Below, in pieces: positions 1 to 7,622 of a stretch of DNA of 64,000 nucleotides. A program made the translations under genes and the position numbers. Every line of letters starts with the position of its first letter. Position 1 is the stretch's first letter. The notes beneath the pieces are model-generated. The model did not search any database. It was given only the letters and a program-made list of their open reading frames with translations, and was not told the DNA's origin. Origin of the DNA: an uncultured Bacteroides sp. (lineage in GTDB: Bacteria; Bacteroidota; Bacteroidia; Bacteroidales; UBA932); NCBI GenBank assembly GCA_945874355.1, contig CAMCGB010000004.1:62001-126000 (forward strand), read 5' to 3'.

Positions 1-25
1 TTTCATGATTTTATGAACTAAGTCG

Positions 26-57
26 CAAAGTTACAACTTTCCTTCTCCTCTTCCAAA
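26..57 (-). promoter_or_regulatory. Bacteroidota promoter reading left out of the window
   Basis: On the minus strand there is a -7 element TAACTTTG (33 down to 26) with a TTTG -33 element (57 down to 54) and 20 bases between them. This matches the Bacteroidota consensus TTTG-N19-21-TAnnTTTG. It would drive a gene that lies left of the window, divergent from pyrC. That gene is not visible. Confidence 0.5.
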
Positions 58-126
58 TCAATTTATCGACAAATATCATCTCCTGCCTGTTGATAAGTTT
101 TTTCTTCGTTTCAGAAGAATTTTGAC

Positions 127-134
127 TAAATTTG
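127..134 (+). promoter_or_regulatory. -7 element of the pyr operon promoter
   Basis: TAAATTTG fits TAnnTTTG and ends 32 bases before the pyrC ATG. No clear -33 TTTG is present at the expected spacing, so only the -7 half is supported by sequence. Confidence 0.4.
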
Positions 135-166
135 GCAGAATTATAGCTCAAGACCTTTTTACTTGT

Positions 167-1438
167 ATGGCTCAAGATCTTTTGCTCCGCGGCAGCGGTC
201 CAGACATCCTCATAAGGGACGGAATAATCTTCAAGACGGGGTACGGCCTTTCTGTCGGCCCTTCCGCAACTGTTCTCAACACTTCAGGCCTCACTGTGAG
301 TCCCGGCTTTGTGGACCTTCACGTGCATTTCCGCGAGCCCGGCTACTCCTACAAGGAGACCATCCTTACCGGCAGCCGTGCGGCCGCACGCGGAGGCTAC
401 ACCACCGTGTGCACTATGCCCAACCTCAAGCCTGCGCCTGACACAGAAGAGAACATTTCCGTCCAGCAAAGCATAATAGACAGGGACGCTGTGGTCCAGG
501 TCCTCCCCTACGCGTGCATAACACTCGGAAGACAAGGAGTGCAGACGGTGGATTTCGCCTCGCTCAAAGGCAGCTGCGTCGCTTTCTCCGACGACGGGAG
601 CGGAGTGCAGGACAGGGAAGTGATGAGGCAGGCGATGCGGGAATGCGCCGCGCTTGACTGCATCATAGCCGCCCACTGCGAGGACAACACCCTGCTTCAC
701 GGCGGATATATCCACAAAGGCAGATATGCCGCCGCCCACGGCCATAAAGGCATATGCTCGGAGAGCGAATACGCCCAGATTGCAAGGGACCTGGAGCTTA
801 GCGCCGACACAGGATGCCGCTACCACGTCTGCCATATCTCCACCAAAGAGAGCGTGGAGCTCATACGGCAGGCAAAGCGCAGCGGAGTAAGGGTCAGCTG
901 CGAGACGGCGCCCCACTACCTGTGCCTGTGCGAAGACGACCTTCAAGAGGACGGACGCTTCAAGATGAACCCTCCCCTACGCAGCGCCGAAGACAGGGAC
1001 GCGCTGATTGAAGGCTTGAAGGACGGCACGATTGACGCCATTGCCACCGACCACGCGCCCCACAGCCTTGAAGAGAAGAGCAAAGGCTTGGAATTCAGCG
1101 CGATGGGAGTGAGCGGACTGGAGTGCGCATTCAGCGCCCTGAACACCTTCCTCGTAAAAACGGGCAAGGTGGAACTCGGGACAGTGCTGCGCGCCCTTAC
1201 CGACTCGCCCCGAAGAGTTTTCTCTTTGGACGGGCGCAGCCTCAAAGAAGGAAGCCCTGCGGACATCACCATTCTGGACACAGAGTGCGACTATATACTT
1301 AAGGGAGATGAGTTCCTTTCCAAAGGCCACAGCACCCCCTTCGAAGGGATGCGCCTGTCCGGAAAGGTCGTCTGCACCATCAAATCCGGCTCCATAGTCT
1401 GGGCCGATGACTCCATACTGTCACAACGATATGAATAA
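167..1438 (+). CDS. pyrC: Dihydroorotase, class I
   Basis: Zinc amidohydrolase that closes carbamoyl-aspartate to dihydroorotate, third step of UMP synthesis, cytoplasmic. The protein has about 423 residues, normal for the family. The metal-binding HxH lies in VDLHVHFREPG (His52, His54), and the ATDHAPH motif with the catalytic Asp is near residue 290. An upstream TTG at 122 would add 15 residues, but it precedes the -7 box and the family N-terminus, so ATG 167 is preferred. First gene of pyrC-K-D-F-E-B. Its stop overlaps the pyrK start by 8 bases. Confidence 0.93.
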   Translation: MAQDLLLRGSGPDILIRDGIIFKTGYGLSVGPSATVLNTSGLTVSPGFVDLHVHFREPGYSYKETILTGSRAAARGGYTTVCTMPNLKPAPDTEENISVQQSIIDRDAVVQVLPYACITLGRQGVQTVDFASLKGSCVAFSDDGSGVQDREVMRQAMRECAALDCIIAAHCEDNTLLHGGYIHKGRYAAAHGHKGICSESEYAQIARDLELSADTGCRYHVCHISTKESVELIRQAKRSGVRVSCETAPHYLCLCEDDLQEDGRFKMNPPLRSAEDRDALIEGLKDGTIDAIATDHAPHSLEEKSKGLEFSAMGVSGLECAFSALNTFLVKTGKVELGTVLRALTDSPRRVFSLDGRSLKEGSPADITILDTECDYILKGDEFLSKGHSTPFEGMRLSGKVVCTIKSGSIVWADDSILSQRYE

Positions 1439-2177
1439 AGGCAATTTCACCATACTGGAAAACACTCCCCTCGGAAAAGGCTGTTTCAGGCTGGTTCTTC
1501 AGGCCCCTGAAGAGTGCAGGGCGGAGTTTCTCCCCGGACAGTTTGTCCAAATCAGCCTTGAAGGCTTTTTCCTGCGCAGGCCCATCTCGGTCTGCGATTT
1601 CGAAGAGGGCCGTCTGACGCTTCTGGTCAAAAAAACCGGAGCGGGCACCGAGGCCCTGTCGGGACTGAAAGAAGGCGACAGCCTGAATCTGCTCTACCCT
1701 CTGGGCAACGGATTCGACTGCTCCTCCGCCACTTCTTCCGCCCTTCTGATTGGAGGAGGCATAGGTGCGGCGCCGCTCCTGTACCTGGGCAAGGCTTTGC
1801 TCGGGCGCGGAGTCAAGCCTACCGTAGTACTGGGCTTCAACAGTGCTTGCGAAGCGGTGCTGCTGGAGGATTTCCGCTCGCTCGGACTCGATCTTCACAT
1901 CGCCACGATGGACGGAACTCTGGGCACAAAAGGCTTTGTGACCGACGCCATCAGGGAGCACTCGCTCAAGGCCGGCTATTTCTACTGCTGCGGCCCCACC
2001 CCTATGATGAAGGCAGTGCGCGCGGCTCTCGGGACAGACGGGGAGTTCTCGCTTGAAGAGAGGATGGGCTGCGGCGCCGGATTCTGCTACGGATGCAGCA
2101 TCCAGACTGCCCGCGGGCCCAAAAGAGTATGCGAAGACGGACCGGTATTCAAAAAGGAGGACCTGCTATGGAACTGA
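1431..2177 (+). CDS. pyrK: Dihydroorotate dehydrogenase B electron-transfer subunit
   Basis: FAD and [2Fe-2S] subunit that passes electrons from PyrD to NAD+ in the class 1B enzyme. A ferredoxin-reductase-like fold (barrel with an RRPISV-type flavin motif near residue 50, then a GGGIGAAPL nucleotide-binding segment) is followed by the C-terminal cluster loop GCGAGFCYGC...RVC, which supplies the four cysteines. About 248 residues. The start at ATG 1431 overlaps the pyrC stop. An in-frame ATG at 1407 is possible but would sit deep in pyrC. Its 3' end overlaps pyrD by 10 bases, fitting a stoichiometric PyrK-PyrD complex. Confidence 0.92.
   Translation: MNKGNFTILENTPLGKGCFRLVLQAPEECRAEFLPGQFVQISLEGFFLRRPISVCDFEEGRLTLLVKKTGAGTEALSGLKEGDSLNLLYPLGNGFDCSSATSSALLIGGGIGAAPLLYLGKALLGRGVKPTVVLGFNSACEAVLLEDFRSLGLDLHIATMDGTLGTKGFVTDAIREHSLKAGYFYCCGPTPMMKAVRAALGTDGEFSLEERMGCGAGFCYGCSIQTARGPKRVCEDGPVFKKEDLLWN
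2154..2160 (+). promoter_or_regulatory. Strong Shine-Dalgarno for pyrD
   Basis: AAGGAGG lies 7 bases before the pyrD ATG, inside the end of pyrK. Most genes in the window lack such a match, as is usual in Bacteroidota, so this site helps fix ATG 2168 rather than the upstream in-frame start at 2093. Confidence 0.55.
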
Positions 2178-3088
2178 AAGACACTAAAGTAACTCTCGCG
2201 GGAGTCTCCCTTCCCAACCCGGTCATCCCCGCCAGCGGCACCTTCGGATTCGGACTTGAACTTAAGGACAGCTTGGATCTGAACCTGCTTGGCGGCATCA
2301 GCCTCAAGGGCACAACGCTCAACCCGCGCTACGGCAATCCCACCCCAAGGATCGCCGAGTGCGAAGGCGGAATGATCAACTCCGTGGGACTGCAGAACCC
2401 CGGCATCGACGCTCTGGTAAACGATAAAGTACCCGCTCTGCGCTCTTGCTTCCATAACGCCGTGATAGCGAACATCAGCGGCTTCAGCCTGGACGAGTAC
2501 AGGGAGTGCTGCCGCAGGGCCGACGAATGCGAAGGCATAGATATAATAGAAGTGAACATCTCCTGCCCCAACGTCCACAACGGAGGAATGGCTTTCGGCA
2601 CCAGCGCGAAAAGCGCCGCCGAGGTCACTGCTGCGGTCAAGCAGGTCTGCCACAAGCCTGTATTCATCAAGTTGAGTCCCAATGTGACGGATATCAGCGA
2701 GATAGGCCTTGCCTGCCAGGATGCGGGAGCGGACGGGCTCACCCTTGTGAACACCTTCCTCGGAATGAGGATTGACATCCGTCGCCGCAGCAGCGTGATA
2801 GCCGCCGGAATGGGAGGCTTCTCGGGCAGGGCGATTTTCCCGATTGCCCTCAGGATGGTATGCCAGACCGCCCGCAAATGCAGCATACCCATAATGGGCT
2901 GCGGCGGAGTGGCAAGCGCCGAGGATGTCATCGAAATGATGATGGCCGGAGCAAGCGCCGTGCAGGTGGGAGCCGAGAACTTACGCAATCCCTTTGTATG
3001 TGAGGAGATTGTGCACAGGCTTCCTGCCCTTATGGACTCTCTGGGCATCGACAGCCTGACAGATATAATAGGAACAGTTAACCGATAA
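2168..3088 (+). CDS. pyrD: Dihydroorotate dehydrogenase B catalytic subunit
   Basis: FMN enzyme oxidising dihydroorotate to orotate, using PyrK to reach NAD+. The 306-residue length fits class 1. The substrate loop EVNISCPNVHNGG holds the catalytic cysteine typical of class 1 enzymes (class 2 uses Ser). The GCGG and phosphate-binding VQVG segments follow near residues 245-270. ATG 2168 is chosen because of the family N-terminus MELKDTKVTLAG and the preceding Shine-Dalgarno. Overlaps pyrK and is followed after 3 bases by pyrF. Confidence 0.95.
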   Translation: MELKDTKVTLAGVSLPNPVIPASGTFGFGLELKDSLDLNLLGGISLKGTTLNPRYGNPTPRIAECEGGMINSVGLQNPGIDALVNDKVPALRSCFHNAVIANISGFSLDEYRECCRRADECEGIDIIEVNISCPNVHNGGMAFGTSAKSAAEVTAAVKQVCHKPVFIKLSPNVTDISEIGLACQDAGADGLTLVNTFLGMRIDIRRRSSVIAAGMGGFSGRAIFPIALRMVCQTARKCSIPIMGCGGVASAEDVIEMMMAGASAVQVGAENLRNPFVCEEIVHRLPALMDSLGIDSLTDIIGTVNR

Positions 3089-3091
3089 AAT

Positions 3092-3799
3092 ATGCTCAAC
3101 AAAGATGTCATCATAGCCTGCGACTTCAGCAGCAGGGCCCAGACCCTTGACTTCCTGGACCTTTTCAGGCTCGAAAGGAAGCCATTTGTTAAAATTGGTA
3201 TGGAACTCTTCTACAGCGAAGGCCCGCAAATCGTAAGGGACATTAAGTCCCGGGGACACAAGATTTTTCTGGACCTCAAGCTCCACGACATACCCAACAC
3301 CGTGCGCAAGGCAATGAAGGTTCTCTCTTCACTGGATGTGGATATGTGCAATGTGCACGCCGCAGGCACAATTGAAATGATGAAGGCGGCCCTCGAAGGG
3401 CTCACCCGCGAGGACGGGAGCAGGCCCCTTCTGATTGCGGTCACCCAGCTCACCTCCACCAGCGAACAGAGGATGAGGGAAGAGCTTTTGATCGGCTCCG
3501 ACATCAACTCTACCATCATCCACTACGCCACCAACACCCTCAAGGCAGGGCTGGACGGAGTGGTATGCTCGCCTCTTGAGGCGGCCGGAGTAAAAGGAGC
3601 CTGCGGACAGGGCTTCCTGACCGTCACCCCGGGCATACGTTTCGCCGACTCGGGAAGCGACGACCAGGTGCGCATCACCACTCCCGCAAAGGCCCGCGAA
3701 ATAGGCTCTGACTTCATAGTGGTAGGGCGTCCCGTGACTGCCGCTGCCGACCCTGTGGCCTCATATCTGAGGTGCGTAAAAGAATTTCTTAACGACTGA
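3092..3799 (+). CDS. pyrF: Orotidine 5'-phosphate decarboxylase
   Basis: Last step of UMP synthesis, OMP to UMP plus CO2. The protein has 235 residues and carries the signature LDLKLHDIPNTV with the catalytic Lys/Asp set near residue 64, and the C-terminal phosphate loop (VVGRPV). This is the short group-1 type, about 230 residues. It sits 3 bases after pyrD and 6 before pyrE. Confidence 0.95.
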   Translation: MLNKDVIIACDFSSRAQTLDFLDLFRLERKPFVKIGMELFYSEGPQIVRDIKSRGHKIFLDLKLHDIPNTVRKAMKVLSSLDVDMCNVHAAGTIEMMKAALEGLTREDGSRPLLIAVTQLTSTSEQRMREELLIGSDINSTIIHYATNTLKAGLDGVVCSPLEAAGVKGACGQGFLTVTPGIRFADSGSDDQVRITTPAKAREIGSDFIVVGRPVTAAADPVASYLRCVKEFLND

Positions 3800-3805
3800 C
3801 ATAGT

Positions 3806-4414
3806 ATGGAACAACTCATTGCAAAAGAACTCCTGAAGATAGGAGCCGTATTCCTCAGGCCGCAGGAGCCCTTCACCTGGGCGAGCGGCATCAAAAGTCC
3901 TATCTACTGCGACAACCGCCTGACCCTGTCCTACCCCGAAACAAGAGATAAGGTAGAGAACGGGCTGGCTTCTCTTGTAAAGACTTACTTCCCTGATTGC
4001 GAGGCTCTTATGGGCACTTCAACAGCCGGCATTGCACACGCTGCACTGACAGCCCAGATACTTTCGCTCCCTATGGGATATGTGCGCGGCGAGGCCAAGA
4101 GCCACGGAAGGACCAACCGCATCGAAGGCAAGCTTGAGAAAGGGCAGAAAGTGGTGGTGGTCGAGGACCTGATTTCGACCGGAGGCAGCGTGATAGAGGT
4201 GGTGAACGCCCTGAGGGAAGAAGGAGCCGAGGTTCTGGGAGTGGTAAGCATTTTCACCTACGGCATACGCAAAGGCCTTGAAAGACTTGCCGGCGCAGGG
4301 GTCGAGAACCATTCGCTCAGCAACCTGGACAGCCTTGTGGAGGTCGCTGCCGAAATGGGTTACATCAAACCTGAAGACAAAAAGACCATACTCGAATTCA
4401 GAAACAATTTGTAA
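3806..4414 (+). CDS. pyrE: Orotate phosphoribosyltransferase
   Basis: Joins orotate and PRPP to give OMP. The protein has 202 residues with the PRPP loop [13 protein letters not shown] (Asp-Asp class, here ED) near residues 112-124 and the orotate/PRPP lysine loop [15 protein letters not shown] just before. Placed between pyrF and pyrB with short gaps, so the same transcript is likely. Confidence 0.95.
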   Translation: MEQLIAKELLKIGAVFLRPQEPFTWASGIKSPIYCDNRLTLSYPETRDKVENGLASLVKTYFPDCEALMGTSTAGIAHAALTAQILSLPMGYVRGEAKSHGRTNRIEGKLEKGQKVVVVEDLISTGGSVIEVVNALREEGAEVLGVVSIFTYGIRKGLERLAGAGVENHSLSNLDSLVEVAAEMGYIKPEDKKTILEFRNNL

Positions 4415-4422
4415 TCACAGCA

Positions 4423-5505
4423 ATGAAACACCTTATCGATCCTACCGACCTGACCCGCGAGGAAACGGACCAGATCATTGCAATGGCGGAAGACATAATC
4501 GCAGACCGCAGCAAGTATCAGAGCGTGATGGCCCACCGCAAGCTGGCCACCCTGTTCTATGAGCCGAGCACCCGTACAAGGCTGAGTTTCACCTCGGCAA
4601 TGATGGAGCTCGGAGGCAATGTGCTGGGATTTTCAGACGCCAAGAGTTCTTCTGTCAGCAAGGGCGAGACCGTCCAGGACACAATCAGGGTGGTAGGCTG
4701 CTTTGCCGACGTGATTGCGATGAGGCACTACATAGAGGGAGCACCTCTCGCGGCTGCCGAAGTCTCTGCAGTGCCTATCATCAACGCAGGAGACGGAAGC
4801 CATAGCCATCCCACCCAGACACTTACAGACCTTCTGACCATCAAGAGGGAACTGGGCCATATCGGGAACATCTGCATAGGCTTCTGCGGCGACCTCAGAT
4901 TCGGGCGCACCGTTCACTCCCTTATCAAGGCTCTCTCGCGCTACGAGGGCGTAAGGGTCATCCTGATTGCACCTCACGAGCTGCAGCTTCCCGACTACAT
5001 CAAGCAGGACGTGTGCGAGAAGATGGGCATAGAGTATCGCGAGACGGATAATCTGGACGAAGTGATGCCGGAGCTGGACGTACTGTATATGACCAGGGTC
5101 CAGAAGGAGAGGTTCCTCGACGAAGACGAGTTCGACAGGGTGAAGGACAGTTTCGTACTGGACAACCGAAGAATGGCGCTCGCAAAGGAGAAGATGGCAG
5201 TGCTGCATCCCCTTCCCAGGGTGAACGAGATTCTTACCGAAGTGGACAAGGACCCCAGGGCCGCCTATTTCCGCCAGGTCGAAAACGGCAAGTTCGTTCG
5301 TATGGCGCTGATCTGCAAGCTGCTTGAGTGGAAGGATGACGAAAAGCACCCTATGCCCGAGAGCGAAGAGCCCCTGCTCGATGCGACCCTTCACTGCACC
5401 AATCCCAAGTGTATCTGCAATCACGAGAAGAATGTACAGCCCCGTTTCCGCAAGAGTGACAACGGAACCACGAGGTGCTGGTACTGCGATTCGAAAGTAA
5501 AATAA
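4423..5505 (+). CDS. pyrB: Aspartate carbamoyltransferase with fused PyrI-like zinc domain
   Basis: Condenses carbamoyl phosphate with aspartate, the first committed step of the pathway. The catalytic part shows STRTR (49-53), SVSKGE (Lys80) and HPTQ (129-132). The last ~38 residues are extra: C325-x4-C330 and C352-x2-C355, with the surrounding sequence LHCTNPKC resembling the zinc domain of the regulatory chain PyrI (E. coli Cys109/114/138/141, from family knowledge). The PyrI nucleotide-binding domain is absent here and no separate pyrI is in the window. Inference: the zinc domain may stabilise catalytic trimer contacts without CTP/ATP control. Confidence 0.93.
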   Translation: MKHLIDPTDLTREETDQIIAMAEDIIADRSKYQSVMAHRKLATLFYEPSTRTRLSFTSAMMELGGNVLGFSDAKSSSVSKGETVQDTIRVVGCFADVIAMRHYIEGAPLAAAEVSAVPIINAGDGSHSHPTQTLTDLLTIKRELGHIGNICIGFCGDLRFGRTVHSLIKALSRYEGVRVILIAPHELQLPDYIKQDVCEKMGIEYRETDNLDEVMPELDVLYMTRVQKERFLDEDEFDRVKDSFVLDNRRMALAKEKMAVLHPLPRVNEILTEVDKDPRAAYFRQVENGKFVRMALICKLLEWKDDEKHPMPESEEPLLDATLHCTNPKCICNHEKNVQPRFRKSDNGTTRCWYCDSKVK

Positions 5506-5516
5506 AAAGTATTGTC

Positions 5517-6818
5517 ATGCTGCTGCCCAAAGAAGAAAGAGATAGTATCATCAGACTCATAAAACGCGAAGTCGTACCTGCAATAGGATGCACCGAACCC
5601 ATAGCTGTAGCCCTTTGCACCAGCAGGGCCGCAGAGCTGCTGGGAAGCCTTCCGGAGAGGATTGAAGTGCTGCTGAGCGCCAATATCCTGAAAAACGCGA
5701 TGGGGGTAGGTATCCCGGGTACGGGTATGACCGGGCTTCCGATTGCTATAGCCCTGGGAGCTTCGGTAGGGAAAAGCGAATACGGGCTCGAGGTCCTCAA
5801 GGATGTCACTCCGGAGGATGTAGCCGGGGGGAAACAGTACATCTCTGAAGGCAGAATCGGCATCAAACTCAAGGAAGGCATAAAGGAGAAGCTTTATATT
5901 GAGGTAAAAGTCACTGATTCCAAAGGGCTTGAATCCTGCGCTGTCATAGCGGGCGGACACAGCAGCTTTGTGTTCGAAAGCCAAGGCGGGAAAGTCCTTC
6001 TGGACAGGCGTGGGAGCCTTTCCGGCGGCAGCTGCGGCTCCGGGGAGCAGGACGAGAGCGGGCTGAGCCTTCGCAAAGTGTGGGACTTCGCGACCGAAAG
6101 CCCCATAGAGGAGATAGAGTTCATACTCGAAGCGGAGAGGCTCAACAAGCAGGCGGCGGAGCTGTCGTTCAAAGGCGAGTACGGCCACAAACTGGGCAAG
6201 ATGCTGAACCGCGAGCTGGAGAGAAAAACTATGGGCGACAGCATCTTTTCAAGGATACTGTCGTACACCTGCGCGGCGTGCGACGCGAGGATGGCGGGGG
6301 CTATGATTCCGGTGATGAGCAATTCGGGCTCGGGCAACCAGGGCATAGCCGCCACCCTTCCCGTGGTGGTTTACGCCCAGGAGTGCGGCGCCACACAGCA
6401 GCAGCGCATCAGGGCTCTTACCCTGAGCCACCTTACAGCCATATACATCAAGCAGAGCCTCGGCAGACTTTCTGCCCTGTGCGGCTGCGTTGTGGCTTCG
6501 ACCGGTTCGAGCTGCGGAATCACCTATCTTATGGGCGGAGGCTACGAGCAGGTGTGCTGGGCCGTGAAGAATATGATAGCCAATCTGACAGGTATGATCT
6601 GCGACGGGGCGAAGCCCAGCTGCGCGCTCAAGCTGACAAGCGGGGTTTCGACTGCCGTGCTTTCGGCTATGATGGCTATGGAAGGCGAATGCGTCTCAAG
6701 CGTGGAGGGAATCATCGACGACGACGTGGACCGTTCCATCCACAATCTCACCAAGATCGGACGCGAAGCGATGAACGAGACTGACCGCTGTGTGCTCGAC
6801 ATCATGACCGGGAAATAA
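5517..6818 (+). CDS. cyuA: L-cysteine desulfidase (UPF0597/CyuA family)
   Basis: Member of the UPF0597 family, related to the serine dehydratase alpha fold and known in archaea and enterobacteria to split L-cysteine to pyruvate, sulfide and ammonia with an Fe-S cluster. The protein has about 433 residues. Conserved cysteines are visible in AIGCTEP (near 24), in the ASTGSSCGITY segment and in MICDGAKPSC (near 360). The start at ATG 5517 is preferred; an in-frame ATG at 5475 lies inside pyrB. It lies 11 bases after pyrB, so it is probably the last gene of the pyr operon, although it has no obvious role in pyrimidine synthesis. Confidence 0.8.
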   Translation: MLLPKEERDSIIRLIKREVVPAIGCTEPIAVALCTSRAAELLGSLPERIEVLLSANILKNAMGVGIPGTGMTGLPIAIALGASVGKSEYGLEVLKDVTPEDVAGGKQYISEGRIGIKLKEGIKEKLYIEVKVTDSKGLESCAVIAGGHSSFVFESQGGKVLLDRRGSLSGGSCGSGEQDESGLSLRKVWDFATESPIEEIEFILEAERLNKQAAELSFKGEYGHKLGKMLNRELERKTMGDSIFSRILSYTCAACDARMAGAMIPVMSNSGSGNQGIAATLPVVVYAQECGATQQQRIRALTLSHLTAIYIKQSLGRLSALCGCVVASTGSSCGITYLMGGGYEQVCWAVKNMIANLTGMICDGAKPSCALKLTSGVSTAVLSAMMAMEGECVSSVEGIIDDDVDRSIHNLTKIGREAMNETDRCVLDIMTGK

Positions 6819-6834
6819 CCGAGCGCAGCGAAGC

Positions 6835-6878
6835 AAAAAACGTGACTGGAAGCCGAAAGACTTCCAGTCACGTTTTTT
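6835..6878. terminator. Bidirectional intrinsic terminator
   Basis: A perfect inverted repeat: A6, CGTGACTGGAAG, an 8-base loop CCGAAAGA, CTTCCAGTCACG, T6. The GC-rich core is 12 bp and is flanked by A and T runs, so it can terminate both the rightward pyr-cyuA transcript and the leftward tRNA-Arg transcript. Confidence 0.9.
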
Positions 6879-6879
6879 G

Positions 6880-6951
6880 TAGCCCCGAGTGGAATCGAAC
6901 CACTATTTTAGGTTTAGGAAACCCACGTTCTATCCGTTGAACTACGGGGCC
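6880..6951 (-). tRNA. tRNA-Arg (anticodon CCT, codon AGG)
   Basis: The minus strand folds as a cloverleaf of 72 nt: acceptor GGCCCCG with CGGGGCT (G-U at the end pair), D stem GTTC/GAAC, anticodon stem TGGGT/ACCTA with loop TTCCTAA, T stem AGTGG/CCACT with loop TTCGATT, discriminator A. CCA is not encoded. It starts 38 bases after the rpmF stop and runs into the bidirectional terminator, so it may be read through from rpmF. Confidence 0.95.
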
Positions 6952-6989
6952 GGAGGGCCGCTCAGCACGGCTCCTTAATCTCTTCGCGC

Positions 6990-7172
6990 CTACTCAGCGT
7001 CCTTGACGATGATCTGACGTCCTCTATAATAGCCGCACTCAGGGCAAACGCGATGATACATCACGGTAGCTCCGCAGTTGGGGCAGGTAGCAAGGGTAGG
7101 TACAGGGGCGAAATCGTGGGTACGACGCTTGTCCCTACGCTGCTTTGAAAGTTTGTGTTTCGGATGTGCCAT
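6990..7172 (-). CDS. rpmF: 50S ribosomal protein L32
   Basis: Small large-subunit protein of 60 residues. The basic N-terminus MAHPKHKLSKQRRDKRR is followed by a zinc ribbon CPNC (30-33) and CPEC (43-46), i.e. the cysteine-bearing (C+) form. It follows yceD by 18 bases, the usual bacterial yceD-rpmF pair, and precedes tRNA-Arg. Confidence 0.96.
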   Translation of the reverse strand: MAHPKHKLSKQRRDKRRTHDFAPVPTLATCPNCGATVMYHRVCPECGYYRGRQIIVKDAE

Positions 7173-7190
7173 TTTTTATCTTTTTTAATA

Positions 7191-7577
7191 TTATTTGCTC
7201 AAATACTTTATAGTATCTTCGTTACATTCGCCGTCAGGGTGCACCCTCACGATAGGAAGAGATATGATGACAAAGTCATACACATCCTGACCCAGGTCGA
7301 GCTCCGTCCCCTCGGGGATGTAAGTCTCCTCGAAACCGGTACTGAACTCCAGCACAAGGTCATCAAGACACCTGTCGCAGGGCACGGTCACGCTGCCTTC
7401 AAGGCTGCAACTGACCTCAATGCGCGCGCCTTTGTTCACCACTGTGGCCTCGGCCTTCACCTGCGCATCCAGGATGTCTTCATTCCCGAACGATTCAAAG
7501 AACTCCGCTCCGGCCTCCCATTCAAAACGGCTTTCACCGCGGCTGAGGCCTTTGAGATTTACTATAAAGGGTTGCAA
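7191..7577 (-). CDS. YceD/DUF177 family protein
   Basis: DUF177 protein, partner of rpmF in most bacteria and tied to 23S rRNA/large-subunit maturation in studied species. The family core VPCDRCLDDL (CxxC) is present and the N-terminal FIVNLKGLSRGE matches the family start. About 128 residues from a TTG at 7577. A longer TTG start at 7619 would add an unlikely Asn/Lys-rich stretch. The chosen TTG lies inside a good -7 promoter box (7575-7582), so the true start is uncertain. Confidence 0.8.
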   Translation of the reverse strand: MQPFIVNLKGLSRGESRFEWEAGAEFFESFGNEDILDAQVKAEATVVNKGARIEVSCSLEGSVTVPCDRCLDDLVLEFSTGFEETYIPEGTELDLGQDVYDFVIISLPIVRVHPDGECNEDTIKYLSK

Positions 7578-7604
7578 AGATAATGATTTTTTTCTATTAT
7601 TCAA
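7575..7604 (-). promoter_or_regulatory. Candidate promoter for yceD-rpmF-tRNA-Arg
   Basis: Minus strand TTG (7604-7602), 19 bases, then TATCTTTG (7582-7575), an exact fit to the Bacteroidota consensus. It lies just downstream of the typA stop. It overlaps the only plausible in-frame start codon of yceD, so either transcription or the start-codon assignment needs revising. Confidence 0.55.
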
Positions 7605-7622
7605 CCAAAATTCGACCAAATA

